64,000 nucleotides of DNA from Paraburkholderia sediminicola (GCF_902859805.1 NZ_CADIKC010000001.1:1426001-1490000), one strand, 5' to 3'. Positions 27,037 to 36,033 are shown, counted from the first letter of the stretch. Translations and numbers: made by a program. The notes: generated by a model from the letters alone, not told the origin.

Positions 27037-27173
27037 ACCCCGATATGTATCCGCCGTTACGTTTTGTCACCAGAGCACCGTCAACTGCTGTCTTCCGGCC
27101 AACGTTAAACCGGCAGCGCTGAAACATTTCAGCCGCGACACAAAGAACAACCGGTTCAACCAGGAGTTACATC

Positions 27174-27545
27174 ATGAAGACGCTTTTCGCTGCTCTCGCT
27201 TCCGCCCTCGTCGTGTCGACCGCATTCGCACAAACCGCAGCACCGGCGGCCGCGCAACCTGCGCAAACGCAACCTGCCGGTCAAGCGAATCTGAAGGCGA
27301 GCACCGCCGTGCAAACCAACGCCACGGACGAAGGCGCCGCCACGACCAAAGCGCCGACGAAGGCCGCAACAAAGGCGCATGTGAAAAAGGCTTCCGCCAG
27401 CCACACAGCAAAGGCCCATAAGGCCACCAAGAAGACTGCAGTAGATACAAGCGCAAGCAAGACAAAGACGGAGAGCGCGAAAGAGGCCAGCAATGCCCCG
27501 GCAAAAGCCGACGGCGCAAAGACCGACACGACGAAAACGCAATAA
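27174..27545 (+). CDS. Secreted low-complexity Ala/Lys/Thr-rich protein
   Basis: A 123-residue protein with a clear signal peptide (LFAALASALVVSTAFAQ) followed by a repetitive Ala/Pro/Gln then Ala/Lys/Thr-rich mature part without cysteines or aromatics. Such histone-like, disordered, very basic secreted proteins are frequent in Burkholderia and of unknown role. An AGGAG site precedes ATG 27174. The strong terminator at 27619 makes it a one-gene transcript. Confidence 0.75.
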   Translation: MKTLFAALASALVVSTAFAQTAAPAAAQPAQTQPAGQANLKASTAVQTNATDEGAATTKAPTKAATKAHVKKASASHTAKAHKATKKTAVDTSASKTKTESAKEASNAPAKADGAKTDTTKTQ

Positions 27546-27618
27546 CACGTGATCGGTTTTCGGCACGCACCGGCCAGGCATCTGTAGTTAATCGAAGCCG
27601 AACTCTGCCGTTCAGGGA

Positions 27619-27647
27619 GGGCGAGTCTCACGACTCGCCTTTTTTTA
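27619..27647 (+). terminator. Strong intrinsic terminator
   Basis: GGCGAGTC pairs with GACTCGCC around TCAC, followed by seven Ts. It ends the transcript of the Ala/Lys-rich protein. The rest of the 303-base gap 27546-27848 is unremarkable promoter-like sequence. Confidence 0.92.
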
Positions 27648-27848
27648 TGGGCGCGTCATACGGACCTGGTTGCAGCTCACGCAAAGTCAACTTGCCAGCA
27701 CGGCCCTTGATTCAATTTCAATTCGAGCAACTCGTCTAGTCCTCGTGATTTTTTCAGCGGACACCCCAATTTTTGCACTGCGTTTACCTGGAGACGTCTA
27801 ATCTCGAACTGTCTTGATCAACCATGGCGTCAACGAACGCCGCATCAA

Positions 27849-28190
27849 ATGGCACTCACGCAATCAATCGACAACTTCGAAACGCAGCCGCTTAGCGCGC
27901 CGCCCGTCCAGCGCAACAACGTCATCCCCTTCCCCGCGGCGCGCGCCCGCTTGCAGATCACTCTGCCTCATCCCCCGCATGATCTTCCTGGCACCCAGCT
28001 CCGCACACTGCTTCATTCGCCGCTCGGCGTGTACGTAGTGAGCACGGAGGCCGTGCGTGAAGAAGTGCGCGTGCAACTCGACATTGCGCTCGACGATCTC
28101 GACTTCACTTTGCATACGCTGATCTCGACACTCCCTGCAGCACTCATCGGACCATTGAAGCGCCGCCATGCCGTCGCAAAGGCGCGCTAA
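27849..28190 (+). CDS. Hypothetical 113-residue protein upstream of the dapA-like gene
   Basis: A soluble protein without a recognised family. The N terminus is polar (NVIPFPAARARLQITLPHPP). A central LRTLLHSPLGVYVVSTEAVREEVRVQLDIALDDLDFTLHTL segment looks like a small alpha/beta unit and ends in a basic tail. It precedes the dapA-like gene by 2 bases and is probably cotranscribed with it. Confidence 0.6.
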   Translation: MALTQSIDNFETQPLSAPPVQRNNVIPFPAARARLQITLPHPPHDLPGTQLRTLLHSPLGVYVVSTEAVREEVRVQLDIALDDLDFTLHTLISTLPAALIGPLKRRHAVAKAR

Positions 28191-28192
28191 TC

Positions 28193-29077
28193 ATGTTCTC
28201 AGGAATCTGGCTGCCCATCGTCACTCCGTTTCGCAATGGTGAAGTCGACGTCGACGCGTTACAGCGCCTCGCGGACTATTACCTGCGCACGGAGATCAGC
28301 GGATTTGTCGCCTTGAGCACGACGGGCGAAGCCGCTTTGTTACAGGAATCCGAACGCCTCACCGTCTTGCAGGCGCTGACCGATGTGATCGGCTCCCGTC
28401 TGCCGATGCTGATCGGCGTTGGCGGCGCCAATACGCGCGACGTCCTGCACGATATTCAGCGCTATGAGCGCTGGGATTGCGCGGGCTATCTGGTGTCTCC
28501 ACCGTCGTACGTTTGTCCGGATCAGGCCGGCGTGCAATGGCATTTCGAACAGGCCGCGCTCGCAACCGAACGCCCTATCGTTTTGTACGACGTGCCGCAT
28601 CGCACCGGTGTGGCGATCGCGCCTGAGACGGTTGCGCGTTTGGTCGAATTCAGCAACATCGTCGCGATCAAGGAATGCGTGAAGGAACACTTCAGCAAGC
28701 TGCGCGGCCTGCCGATCAACGTGCTGTGCGGCACCGATGAAGCATTGGACGACTGTCTGCACAGCGGCGGCACCGGTGGCATTCTGGCAAGCGCACATGT
28801 TTGCGCAGACCTGTTGGTAGCCGTACAGGAATTGATCCGCGCCGATCGCGATCCGGACGAGCGCAATCTGTTCGCCAGTTTGCTGCCGGTATTGCGTCTG
28901 CTGTTCGCCGCACCCAATCCGTCCGCGATCAAGGCGATGCTGGCATTCGATCATTCAATGACCGACGAAACGCGTATGCCGATCACGCGCGCGTCGGCAC
29001 AACTCGTCGAGCGACTGGGCACCGCGCGCGACAGGTTGCAGGATCTGCGCGCCGAGTTTGCCGGAGCGATGAGCTAA
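28193..29077 (+). CDS. dapA: Dihydrodipicolinate synthase-family aldolase
   Basis: A 294-residue (beta/alpha)8 class I aldolase. It has the pyruvate-binding STTGEA motif (T43/T44), the catalytic Tyr in LYDVPHRTG (Y132) and the Schiff-base Lys in VAIKE (K160). Together these fit 4-hydroxytetrahydrodipicolinate synthase, which joins pyruvate to aspartate semialdehyde for lysine and peptidoglycan synthesis. Paralogues acting on other aldehydes are common in Burkholderia. No other lysine gene is adjacent, so a housekeeping role is not certain. Confidence 0.82.
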   Translation: MFSGIWLPIVTPFRNGEVDVDALQRLADYYLRTEISGFVALSTTGEAALLQESERLTVLQALTDVIGSRLPMLIGVGGANTRDVLHDIQRYERWDCAGYLVSPPSYVCPDQAGVQWHFEQAALATERPIVLYDVPHRTGVAIAPETVARLVEFSNIVAIKECVKEHFSKLRGLPINVLCGTDEALDDCLHSGGTGGILASAHVCADLLVAVQELIRADRDPDERNLFASLLPVLRLLFAAPNPSAIKAMLAFDHSMTDETRMPITRASAQLVERLGTARDRLQDLRAEFAGAMS

Positions 29078-29132
29078 AGCGCTGGAGCAACAACAAGAGG
29101 GTTCAAGGAGGAATGCGCCGCGAATGAGTACA

Positions 29133-29744
29133 TCATTCGTGGCGCAAACTTGCGTCCAGCCGCTGCATCCGCAGCACGACGCGCTGCGCGTAACCGCGGC
29201 CGCCGCCGCTGTAGCGAACGAGCGCGGCGTCGAGATCGCCGCCGCTCGCATCAAGGTAGCCGCGCAAAATGGTCGAGCCGATCCGCACGTTGATTGCGGG
29301 ATCGGATAAATCGGTTGTGCCCGCAATCAATTGCGGATGCGCAGCCGGCAAGACCTGCATCAGCCCTCGCGCGCCCGCGATGCTGACGGCGTGGCGATCG
29401 AAACTCGACTCGACCGACATCACGGCAAGCAGCAATACCGGCGAGATAGCTTGACGCTCGGCTTCGATCAACACCGCGCGCGCGATCTTCATGGATTCCA
29501 ATGGCGCCACGCGAAACTGCGCGCGCAGCATGGCGGTGATGTCGCTGAGCGCCGGCAAGCCGGCATCAGGTGATGCGTCGCTCGCGACAGTTGGAGCGGC
29601 CAACGGCAACACCGACTGCGCGTCGGCAGCGTGCGTCGCCGCGGCGAACGAGAAGGCGATCGCCGCGAATATCACCTTCAGGCCAGCTTTGCGGCGAGGA
29701 TTTCGTTGTACCTGGACACCATCCAGAGCGCTATTTCCATGCAT
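29133..29744 (-). CDS. Lytic transglycosylase (SLT domain)
   Basis: A 203-residue exported protein. A signal segment (KVIFAAIAFSFAAATHAADA) precedes a linker and a C-terminal SLT domain with the catalytic Glu in VMSVESSFD, followed by GARGLMQVLPAA and the AALVRYSGGG segment. It cleaves the MurNAc-GlcNAc bond of peptidoglycan with anhydro-ring formation. ATG 29744 has an AGGAAG site and was preferred to an earlier start. It is the next gene downstream of the Crp/Fnr regulator on the same strand. Confidence 0.83.
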   Translation of the reverse strand: MHGNSALDGVQVQRNPRRKAGLKVIFAAIAFSFAAATHAADAQSVLPLAAPTVASDASPDAGLPALSDITAMLRAQFRVAPLESMKIARAVLIEAERQAISPVLLLAVMSVESSFDRHAVSIAGARGLMQVLPAAHPQLIAGTTDLSDPAINVRIGSTILRGYLDASGGDLDAALVRYSGGGRGYAQRVVLRMQRLDASLRHE

Positions 29745-29904
29745 AGGTTCGCTTCCTGACCGGGGTACATCGACCTTACCGGGCTTGGTGTAGCGAATCG
29801 CCAAAGAAATAGGGGTGCGCCGTAAAATGCTTATAAAGATGCAGCGGCGCGCGAGTGGACGTATAGGGGCGGCAGCGGCGCGCTTTGCGCGTAGATCGCA
29901 ACGA

Positions 29905-30618
29905 TCAGTCCGCGGCCGGATTCAGATCGGCTAGCGTCCTGAGTTTTTGCACATCGGTGATTTCGATTTCCGCATAGCCCAGTTTCAACGCCCCCTGCGT
30001 TTCGAACTGCTTGAGCACCTGATTGATCGTCTGCCGCGACAACGCCAGCATCATCGCCAGGTCCTCCTGCGGTACTTTGAGTACACGCCTTAATGCGCCG
30101 GGTTCGCCGTAGCCGCCGGCCATCAACAACAAACGGCGCGCCACGCGTGGTGCGGCAGGCAGCAAGGCGGCTTCTTCAATGGCGTCGAAGGCGAGACGCA
30201 GCTTTTGCGTCAACAGCAAACCGAAGACATGCCAATACTCGGGCTTGCGTTCGAGCAATGCGGCAAGCGCGGCGCGCGACACATGAAACAACTCGGAATC
30301 ACGTTCGGCATACGCGTCGTGGGTTCGCGGACGGTGATCGAACAGCGAGATCTCGCCGAACCAGTTGACCGGTTCGATGACCGCGAGCAACGCCTCTTTG
30401 CCATCCGAGCTGGCCGCGCCGATTCTCACGAGACCGTCGAGCACGCAATAGAGGCCGTCGTCGGAATCGCCGCGCGTGAACAGCCGTTGACCGGCGGCGA
30501 GGCGCTCGACACGCCCCGCTTCGATCAACTGCGCCTGCATGGCAGCGGGCGCCGAGCGAAACCACGCGCTGCGTTCAAGGCGCGCGGCAAGCTCATTGGA
30601 TGAAAAACTCGCAGTCAT
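29905..30618 (-). CDS. Crp/Fnr-family transcriptional regulator
   Basis: A 237-residue regulator with an N-terminal cyclic-nucleotide-like domain (about 20-140; TRGDSDDGLYCVLDGLVRIG and NWFGEISLFD) and a C-terminal winged helix whose recognition helix reads LALSRQTINQVLKQFE. It lacks the Fnr cysteine cluster, so it is more likely a Crp-type or effector-responsive protein than an oxygen sensor. It is divergent from the Mpo1-like gene, leaving a 91-base shared promoter region. Confidence 0.83.
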   Translation of the reverse strand: MTASFSSNELAARLERSAWFRSAPAAMQAQLIEAGRVERLAAGQRLFTRGDSDDGLYCVLDGLVRIGAASSDGKEALLAVIEPVNWFGEISLFDHRPRTHDAYAERDSELFHVSRAALAALLERKPEYWHVFGLLLTQKLRLAFDAIEEAALLPAAPRVARRLLLMAGGYGEPGALRRVLKVPQEDLAMMLALSRQTINQVLKQFETQGALKLGYAEIEITDVQKLRTLADLNPAAD

Positions 30619-30709
30619 AGAACGGTATCCGTGCCCGATTGTCGGCTACCCGATGGTTTCAAATTCCGCTGCCCGCGATTATGCTGGCTTTGATTGAGGA
30701 GCGGCATCC

Positions 30710-31243
30710 ATGAGAACGCTGACGCAACAGCTTACGCAATACGCGGCCTACCATCGTGACCGGCGCAATATCGCCACGCATTTCATCGGCATTCCGATGA
30801 TCGTGCTCGCGCTGGCGGTGTTGTTGAGCCGGCCTGCTTTCAGCATCGGCGCGCTGCCATTTGCCTTATCGCCCGCGTGGGTATTGTTCGCCGCAGCGAC
30901 CGTCTATTACCTCGTGCTCGATGTGCCGCTTGGCGTAATGATGGCGGTCGTATCGTTACTGTGCGTTGCGTGCGGCGAGTGGCTCGCCGCGCAAACTACC
31001 CTCGCCTGGCTCGCCTCCGGCATCGGACTCTTCGTGGTCGGCTGGGTGTTTCAGTTCATCGGCCACGTCGCCTACGAACATCGCAAGCCGGCATTTGTGG
31101 ACGATGTGATCGGTCTGCTGATCGGGCCGCTATTCGTCCTCGCTGAAGCGTTGTTCGGTTTTGGCTGGCGACCGGCGCTGCGCGAAGCGATCGAGGCACA
31201 GGTTGGCGCAACGCGTATCAATGCGGATCGTGCAGCGTATTAA
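30710..31243 (+). CDS. Mpo1-like / DUF962 membrane protein
   Basis: A 177-residue integral membrane protein with about four hydrophobic segments and the family's His-bearing motifs YHRDRRNIATHFIGIP and GHVAYEHRKPA. Yeast Mpo1 is an iron-dependent dioxygenase in alpha-oxidation of 2-hydroxy fatty acids, and the His residues are its putative metal ligands. The bacterial role is inferred only. A GAGGAG site precedes the ATG. Its stop overlaps the convergent EamA gene's stop at the TTAA of 31240-31243. Confidence 0.8.
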   Translation: MRTLTQQLTQYAAYHRDRRNIATHFIGIPMIVLALAVLLSRPAFSIGALPFALSPAWVLFAAATVYYLVLDVPLGVMMAVVSLLCVACGEWLAAQTTLAWLASGIGLFVVGWVFQFIGHVAYEHRKPAFVDDVIGLLIGPLFVLAEALFGFGWRPALREAIEAQVGATRINADRAAY

Positions 31244-32136
31244 CGCGGTGCAAACCGAATGAGCCGCACGCTATGCAAGGCCGTCAGCGCAACCGCCATC
31301 CAGATCGGAATATATGTGGCTAACTGCGCGGCGCTGAGCGTCTCGCCAAGCAGCGTGATCGAGACAAACACAAGCAACACCGGTTCGACATAGCCAAGAA
31401 TGCCGAACAAGGCGACCGGCAATAAACGGCTCGCTTTCAGATACGAAGCCAGCGCAATGGTGCTGAGGGCGCCGAGTCCCGGCAACAACAAGCACCACAT
31501 GTCGATCCGGCCGCCGATCATCGCCAGCGAACCACCGATGGCAATGAACACAGCCGCCGCAGGCAACAGCAACGCCATTTCGACCGTGAACATGGCGAGC
31601 GAATCCTGGTTGATTTTGCGGCGCAGCACGAAATACGGCGGATAGCCGAGCGCAACGAGCAACGTGGGCCACGAAAAGGCGCCCGTCATCCACAGTTCAT
31701 GCACGACGCCCAACGCGGCGCAGATAACGGCGAGCCACTGCAAGCCGTCGAGGCTCTCGCGATAGTAGAAGCGCCCCACCAGCACCATCACCAGCGGCAG
31801 CAGAAAATAACCGAGCGAGACTTCGAGCATGCGCCCATGCAGCGGCGCCCATAGAAACACCCACAGCTGCGCGCCTAGCAACGCCGCGCTGACAACCATC
31901 GCGGCGCCGAGCGTCGGCTCCGTCACCATGCGGTAAAGAAGTTGCCGGAGAATCGGCAGGCGTTTGCGCAATATGATTAGCACCAACGCCCCGGGGACAG
32001 TCCACACAACACGCCACGCGAAAATGTCGAGACCGCTCAACGGCGCAAGCAGCTTGGCGTAAGCCGACAGTAAAGCAAACATCGCCGACGCGCCGACCGA
32101 CAACGCGATACCGCGCTTTGGGTCATACTGGTTCAT
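31240..32136 (-). CDS. EamA/RarD-family drug-metabolite transporter
   Basis: A 298-residue protein with about ten membrane segments, two EamA repeats, the RarD-type RGIALSVGASAMFALLSAY start and the FAWRVVWTVPGAL segment. RarD-like exporters are associated with drug or metabolite efflux; no substrate is evident. ATG 32136 was preferred to an upstream start in low-quality coding sequence. A -10-like TAGAAT lies about 200 bases upstream in the minus strand. Confidence 0.8.
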   Translation of the reverse strand: MNQYDPKRGIALSVGASAMFALLSAYAKLLAPLSGLDIFAWRVVWTVPGALVLIILRKRLPILRQLLYRMVTEPTLGAAMVVSAALLGAQLWVFLWAPLHGRMLEVSLGYFLLPLVMVLVGRFYYRESLDGLQWLAVICAALGVVHELWMTGAFSWPTLLVALGYPPYFVLRRKINQDSLAMFTVEMALLLPAAAVFIAIGGSLAMIGGRIDMWCLLLPGLGALSTIALASYLKASRLLPVALFGILGYVEPVLLVFVSITLLGETLSAAQLATYIPIWMAVALTALHSVRLIRFAPR

Positions 32137-32741
32137 TGCGCGGCCCGTGGCGCAATCGCTTTGACATGGGGTGCAGGTGTGTGCGGCGCAGCATAGGGCT
32201 GCACGCCTCGAGTTATTGTCATTGGAAGTAAAGTCTCTCAAGCAGGCAGTACGGCGGGTAGTGCATATCAAGCGCGAATCAAGTACGTGTCAAGCGCTGC
32301 GTTTTTATCTTCGATATGCGATGCAAGCCGGCATTCTAGACGGGTTCCCGAACAGCGTGCCCGTTCGTTCCTTGCAGTCAATAGCAATTTTTCCCGTGCG
32401 CATCGCGCGCCGATGCACTAGAACATAACTTCACGCGCGACAGGCGAATCAGCAGTTGCAACGCCGGCAACTTTCCGCGCAGTTGCGCAAGCGCGAATCT
32501 TGCTACGAAGTCTAGCGGCATGGTTTGCAACGTCATCCGAGACATCCTGGATATCCGTCGCAACCGTCATTTTCAACTGTCATCACAGCATCAATGAGCC
32601 GGGCCGGCAAAGGCAGTCCACACGGACCGAGCCCGCCCTTCTTTCCCGCGGCATACAGCAACTGTGAGCAGCAGCGCTCCGTTGCACCTGCCGCCGCCCG
32701 GCCAGCAATCCCGCTCATCGAATGTGACTACTGGAGCCAGC
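32137..32741. other. 605-base gap between EamA gene and egtD
   Basis: No convincing gene is seen. The short open frames lack ribosome sites and family motifs, and no EgtB-like sequence is recognisable. The gap holds one copy (32324-32342) of a 19-base sequence repeated at 34155-34173, which on the minus strand contains a TAGAAT -10-like box. The base composition is less GC-rich than the flanking genes around 32220-32340. Confidence 0.6.
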
Positions 32742-33725
32742 ATGACCCAGCCAGCCCTATCGCACGACGCATCGCCCGACCTGCTCCGCGCCACCTTCGC
32801 CGCCGAAGTACGCGCCGGACTCACGCACACGCCGCAAAAAGAGTTGCCGTCGAAGTATCTGTATGACGAAGTGGGTTCTGCGCTGTTTGAAGTGATCACC
32901 GTACTGCCCGAGTACGGCGTGACACGCGCCGAGGAGCGCCTGCTCGCGAAGCACGCAGCGGACATCGTCGCGCATCTGCCGCACGACGTGACCGTTGCTG
33001 AGCTGGGCAGCGGCAGCGGTCGCAAAACGCGGCGCATTCTGGAGGCGCTGTGTAAAAAGCGCCCCACTTCTTACTTCCCGATTGAAATTTCGCGCAGCGC
33101 GTTGCAGTTATGCAGGCGCGAACTTGGCGACATCGAGCGGATTTCGATCGTCGGTTACGAGCGCGATTACCTGGCCGGGCTCGCTGAGGTGAGCCAGGAC
33201 CGCGCGTCGGACGAGCGCTTACTCGTGCTGTTTCTTGGCAGCACGATCGGCAATTTCGGCCGGCTCGCGGCGACGCGTTTTCTGCGCGATATCCGCAACA
33301 TGCTCGCACCCGGCGACGCATTGCTGCTCGGCACGGATCTGATCAAGCCGATACCGGTGCTGGTGGCCGCCTACGACGATTCGGTCGGCGTGACCGCATC
33401 GTTCAATCTGAATCTGCTGGCGCGTATCAATCGGGAGCTCGACGGCGATTTTCCGCTCGATGCGTTCGAACACGTTGCGCGCTTCAATCCGGACGCGCGC
33501 AGCATCGAGATGCATTTGCGTGCGAAGCGCGATGTCACCGCGCATGTGGGCGCTGCGCAATTGACGGTCTCGATCAAGACAGGCGAAACGATCTGGACCG
33601 AGAGCAGCCACAAATATCGCGCGGACGAGGTGCCCGCGATCGCCGACGACGCGGGCTTCGTATGCAGCCATCAATGGATCGAAGACGGATGGGGGTTCGC
33701 TGAGAGTTTGCTGGTGGCGCGCTAG
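32742..33725 (+). CDS. egtD: L-histidine N-alpha-methyltransferase
   Basis: A 327-residue SAM-dependent methyltransferase of the EgtD family. It has the substrate-loop start PSKYLYDEVGSALFE, the SAM-binding VAELGSGSGRKT motif, and LFLGSTIGNFGRL plus HKYRADEV near the C terminus, all characteristic. It trimethylates histidine to hercynine, the first step of ergothioneine synthesis. ATG 32742 follows CTGGAG. The usual partner, the sulfoxide synthase EgtB, is not adjacent here, so completion of the route depends on a gene elsewhere. Confidence 0.9.
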   Translation: MTQPALSHDASPDLLRATFAAEVRAGLTHTPQKELPSKYLYDEVGSALFEVITVLPEYGVTRAEERLLAKHAADIVAHLPHDVTVAELGSGSGRKTRRILEALCKKRPTSYFPIEISRSALQLCRRELGDIERISIVGYERDYLAGLAEVSQDRASDERLLVLFLGSTIGNFGRLAATRFLRDIRNMLAPGDALLLGTDLIKPIPVLVAAYDDSVGVTASFNLNLLARINRELDGDFPLDAFEHVARFNPDARSIEMHLRAKRDVTAHVGAAQLTVSIKTGETIWTESSHKYRADEVPAIADDAGFVCSHQWIEDGWGFAESLLVAR

Positions 33726-33776
33726 GCACAAAGCGTTATCGGCAGGCAAATCGGGCAAACAGGATGCGCAAACGGC

Positions 33777-33820
33777 AAGGCGGCGCGCCATCGAAGTGAT
33801 GGCGCGCCGCCTTTGTTTTG
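33777..33820. terminator. Bidirectional terminator between egtD and acyP
   Basis: A 16-base arm AAGGCGGCGCGCCATC and its exact complement flank a 5-base loop (33793-33797), with TTTGTTTT on the plus side and an A-rich left flank. It can end both convergent genes. Confidence 0.92.
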
Positions 33821-33836
33821 CGTGAAGCTCGCGTAC

Positions 33837-34130
33837 TCAGTGCTGCTCGAAACGCTCGAAACGCTTTTCAGTCGCGCGCTCTTCGCCGGTCACTTCGGTG
33901 ACGCGCGCCGCCGGCGGCCCGTGACGCAGCCACGACAGCATCCGGTCGACCTGATTGGCCGAACCCTGCAACATGGCTTCGACGGAACCGTCGTCGAGAT
34001 TCGCCACCCATCCCTTGATACCGAGCGCGTGGGCCTGCCGCACAGTGGCGTGGCGAAAACCCACGCCCTGCACGGTGCCGCGCACTCGCACGTAATACGT
34101 TTCGATCCGCTGATCCAGATCCGGGGTCAT
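33837..34130 (-). CDS. acyP: Acylphosphatase
   Basis: A 97-residue protein with the full acylphosphatase signature: VRVRGTVQGVGFRHATVRQA, carrying the phosphate-binding Arg, and the WVANLDDGSVEAMLQG segment with the catalytic Asn. It hydrolyses acyl phosphates such as carbamoyl or acetyl phosphate. ATG 34130 follows GGAGAGGACGGC; an upstream in-frame TTG would add nine residues and is less likely. It is a small cytosolic housekeeping enzyme. Confidence 0.9.
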   Translation of the reverse strand: MTPDLDQRIETYYVRVRGTVQGVGFRHATVRQAHALGIKGWVANLDDGSVEAMLQGSANQVDRMLSWLRHGPPAARVTEVTGEERATEKRFERFEQH

Positions 34131-34154
34131 GCCGTCCTCTCCAAACATCCTTTT

Positions 34155-34173
34155 CAAGCCGGCATTCTAGACG
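34155..34173 (-). promoter_or_regulatory. Promoter-like -10 element before acyP, repeated at 32324-32342
   Basis: On the minus strand this reads TAGAAT followed by GCCGGCTTG, placing a start of transcription shortly before the acyP ribosome site. The same 19 bases occur at 32324-32342. No convincing -35 box is visible at the normal distance. The repetition suggests a recurring promoter module rather than chance. Confidence 0.4.
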
Positions 34174-34293
34174 CGTCGCGACGAGAATGCTCGGCGGCAT
34201 CTCAGTTCCCCTGCGCGCCTGGGCCCCCCGGCGCGACACGCGGCCCGCGCGACACGTACAATCCGTCGACTGTCACGCAGGGAATCAAACAGA

Positions 34294-35304
34294 ATGACCG
34301 AACAGAATCGCGATCTCGTGCTCGTGACCGGCGCATCCGGCTTCGTCGGCTCGTCGGTGGCGCGCATCGCGCAACAGAAGGGTTTCAAGGTGCGCGTGCT
34401 CGTGCGCGCCACCAGTCCGCGCAAAAACGTCGAAGCGCTGGACGCGGAAATCGTCGTGGGCGATATGCGCGACGAAGCGTCGATGCGCAACGCGCTGCGC
34501 GGCGTGCGCTATCTGCTGCACGTGGCGGCAGACTACCGTTTGTGGGCGCCGGACCCGAGCGAAATCGAGCGCTCGAATCTCGAAGGCACCGAGGCGACCA
34601 TGCGCGCGGCGCTGAAGGAAGGCGTGGAACGCATCGTCTACACGAGCAGCGTGGCGACGCTGAAAGTCACCAGTTCCGGCCAGTCCGCCGATGAAACCTC
34701 GCCGCTCAAAGCCGACCAGGCGATCGGCGTGTACAAGCGCAGCAAGGTGCTGGCCGAACGCGCGGTGGAGCGCATGATCGCCGAAGACGGCCTGCCGGCC
34801 GTGATCGTCAATCCGTCCACGCCGATCGGTCCGCGCGACGTCAAGCCGACGCCGACGGGGCGCATCATCGTCGAAGCGGCGCTCGGCAAGATTCCCGCAT
34901 TCGTCGACACGGGACTGAACCTCGTGCACGTGGACGACGTGGCCGCCGGCCATTTTCTCGCGCTCGAACGCGGCAAGATCGGCGAGCGCTACATTCTCGG
35001 CGGCGAAAATCTGCCGCTGCAACAGATGCTCGCGGATATCGCCGCGCTAACCGACCGCAAGGCGCCGACGCTGAGTTTGCCGCGCTGGCCGCTTTATCCG
35101 CTCGCGGCGGGCGCGGAAGCCGTCGCCAAGATCACGAAGCGTGAACCGTTCCTCACCGTCGACGGTCTGAAGATGTCGAAGAACAAGATGTACTTCACCT
35201 CGGCGAAAGCGGAACGCGAACTCGGCTACCGCGCGCGGCCCTATCGCGAGGGCTTGAGCGATGCGATCGAATGGTTCAGGCAAGCCGGGTATTTGAAGCC
35301 TTGA
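34294..35304 (+). CDS. hpnA: Hopanoid-associated sugar epimerase HpnA
   Basis: A 336-residue extended-SDR (NAD-dependent epimerase/dehydratase) enzyme with VTGASGFVGSS for NAD binding, the catalytic YKRSKVLAE motif and the HpnA-typical PSTPIGPRDVKPTPTGRIIV stretch. HpnA is present in most hopanoid clusters and is thought to act on the sugar or the side chain of composite hopanoids. It starts the run of hopanoid genes in this window, 264 bases from the acyP start on the opposite strand. Confidence 0.9.
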   Translation: MTEQNRDLVLVTGASGFVGSSVARIAQQKGFKVRVLVRATSPRKNVEALDAEIVVGDMRDEASMRNALRGVRYLLHVAADYRLWAPDPSEIERSNLEGTEATMRAALKEGVERIVYTSSVATLKVTSSGQSADETSPLKADQAIGVYKRSKVLAERAVERMIAEDGLPAVIVNPSTPIGPRDVKPTPTGRIIVEAALGKIPAFVDTGLNLVHVDDVAAGHFLALERGKIGERYILGGENLPLQQMLADIAALTDRKAPTLSLPRWPLYPLAAGAEAVAKITKREPFLTVDGLKMSKNKMYFTSAKAERELGYRARPYREGLSDAIEWFRQAGYLKP

Positions 35305-35436
35305 TATAAGCGCTGACGCAGGTCACGCCGATCCGGCGCGGCCTGCACGCACTTTGTTACAACGTCACTGTGTTTGCGGCAGGTAAAAGCCTACGCGCAG
35401 CAGTTAAAATCGTGGGTCTTACCAGAGAAAGCTCGC

Positions 35437-36018
35437 ATGAATCTTCACGAACAGCTCGGCGCGCTGGAAATGGGCGTCGATCAGCTCATCCAGGCTGTCG
35501 TGGCCCCGCAGGCCAAAAACATCCCCGAGACACCCGCACACGCTGCAAACACCGCACAGGTAGCAGCACAGGAAACGCCGGCGGCGAATCACGCCCCATC
35601 GGAATCAAAAACGCAAACTGTTGCGTCTGAGGCAACGACGGCGGAAATAGCGGTTGAAGCCGAGGAATCCGGCGAAGATCCGGCCGCCCAGGTGCAGCCC
35701 ACGCTCGAAATCAACCGCCCCGCGCAGAACGAAATCACCATGACGATCGGCGGCCAGATGGTCGCGCTGCGTGCCGAGCAGATCGGGCAGCTGATCGAGG
35801 AATTGTCGAACGCGCGCGCCTCGATGACGCCGGAACCGCCGCCGGGCATTCCGCCGGGCTGGCGCTTCGTCTCGACGAAGAATCCCGTCATGGCCGTGCA
35901 GAAACAGTCGAATGGCGACCGCCTGCTGGTCATGCGTCACACCGGCCACGGCTGGGTGCCGTTCACGTTCTCGCCCGATATGGTGATCCAGATGTACATG
36001 ATGCTCACCAAGGGCTGA
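35437..36018 (+). CDS. Hypothetical protein between hpnA and hpnB
   Basis: A 193-residue acidic protein of unknown function. It opens with NLHEQLGALEMGVDQLIQAV, has a long Ala/Glu/Thr-rich disordered middle, and ends in a compact domain: IGGQMVALRAEQIGQLIEEL, then PPGIPPGWRFVSTKNPV and GHGWVPFTFSPDMVIQMY. ATG 35437 is taken as start because the upstream in-frame start lies in non-coding-like sequence. No hopanoid function is known for it; the location may be incidental. Confidence 0.6.
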   Translation: MNLHEQLGALEMGVDQLIQAVVAPQAKNIPETPAHAANTAQVAAQETPAANHAPSESKTQTVASEATTAEIAVEAEESGEDPAAQVQPTLEINRPAQNEITMTIGGQMVALRAEQIGQLIEELSNARASMTPEPPPGIPPGWRFVSTKNPVMAVQKQSNGDRLLVMRHTGHGWVPFTFSPDMVIQMYMMLTKG

Positions 36019-36033
36019 AGCAAAGGTCGATAT

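Noticed and set aside
26940..27173. Glycine or TPP riboswitch before the Ala/Lys-rich protein gene
   Set aside because: CTGAGA and CTGAT occur, but the conserved cores and spacing of these riboswitches are missing and the downstream gene is not a metabolic target.
32137..32741. Remnant of egtB upstream of egtD
   Set aside because: No frame contains recognisable sulfoxide-synthase motifs.
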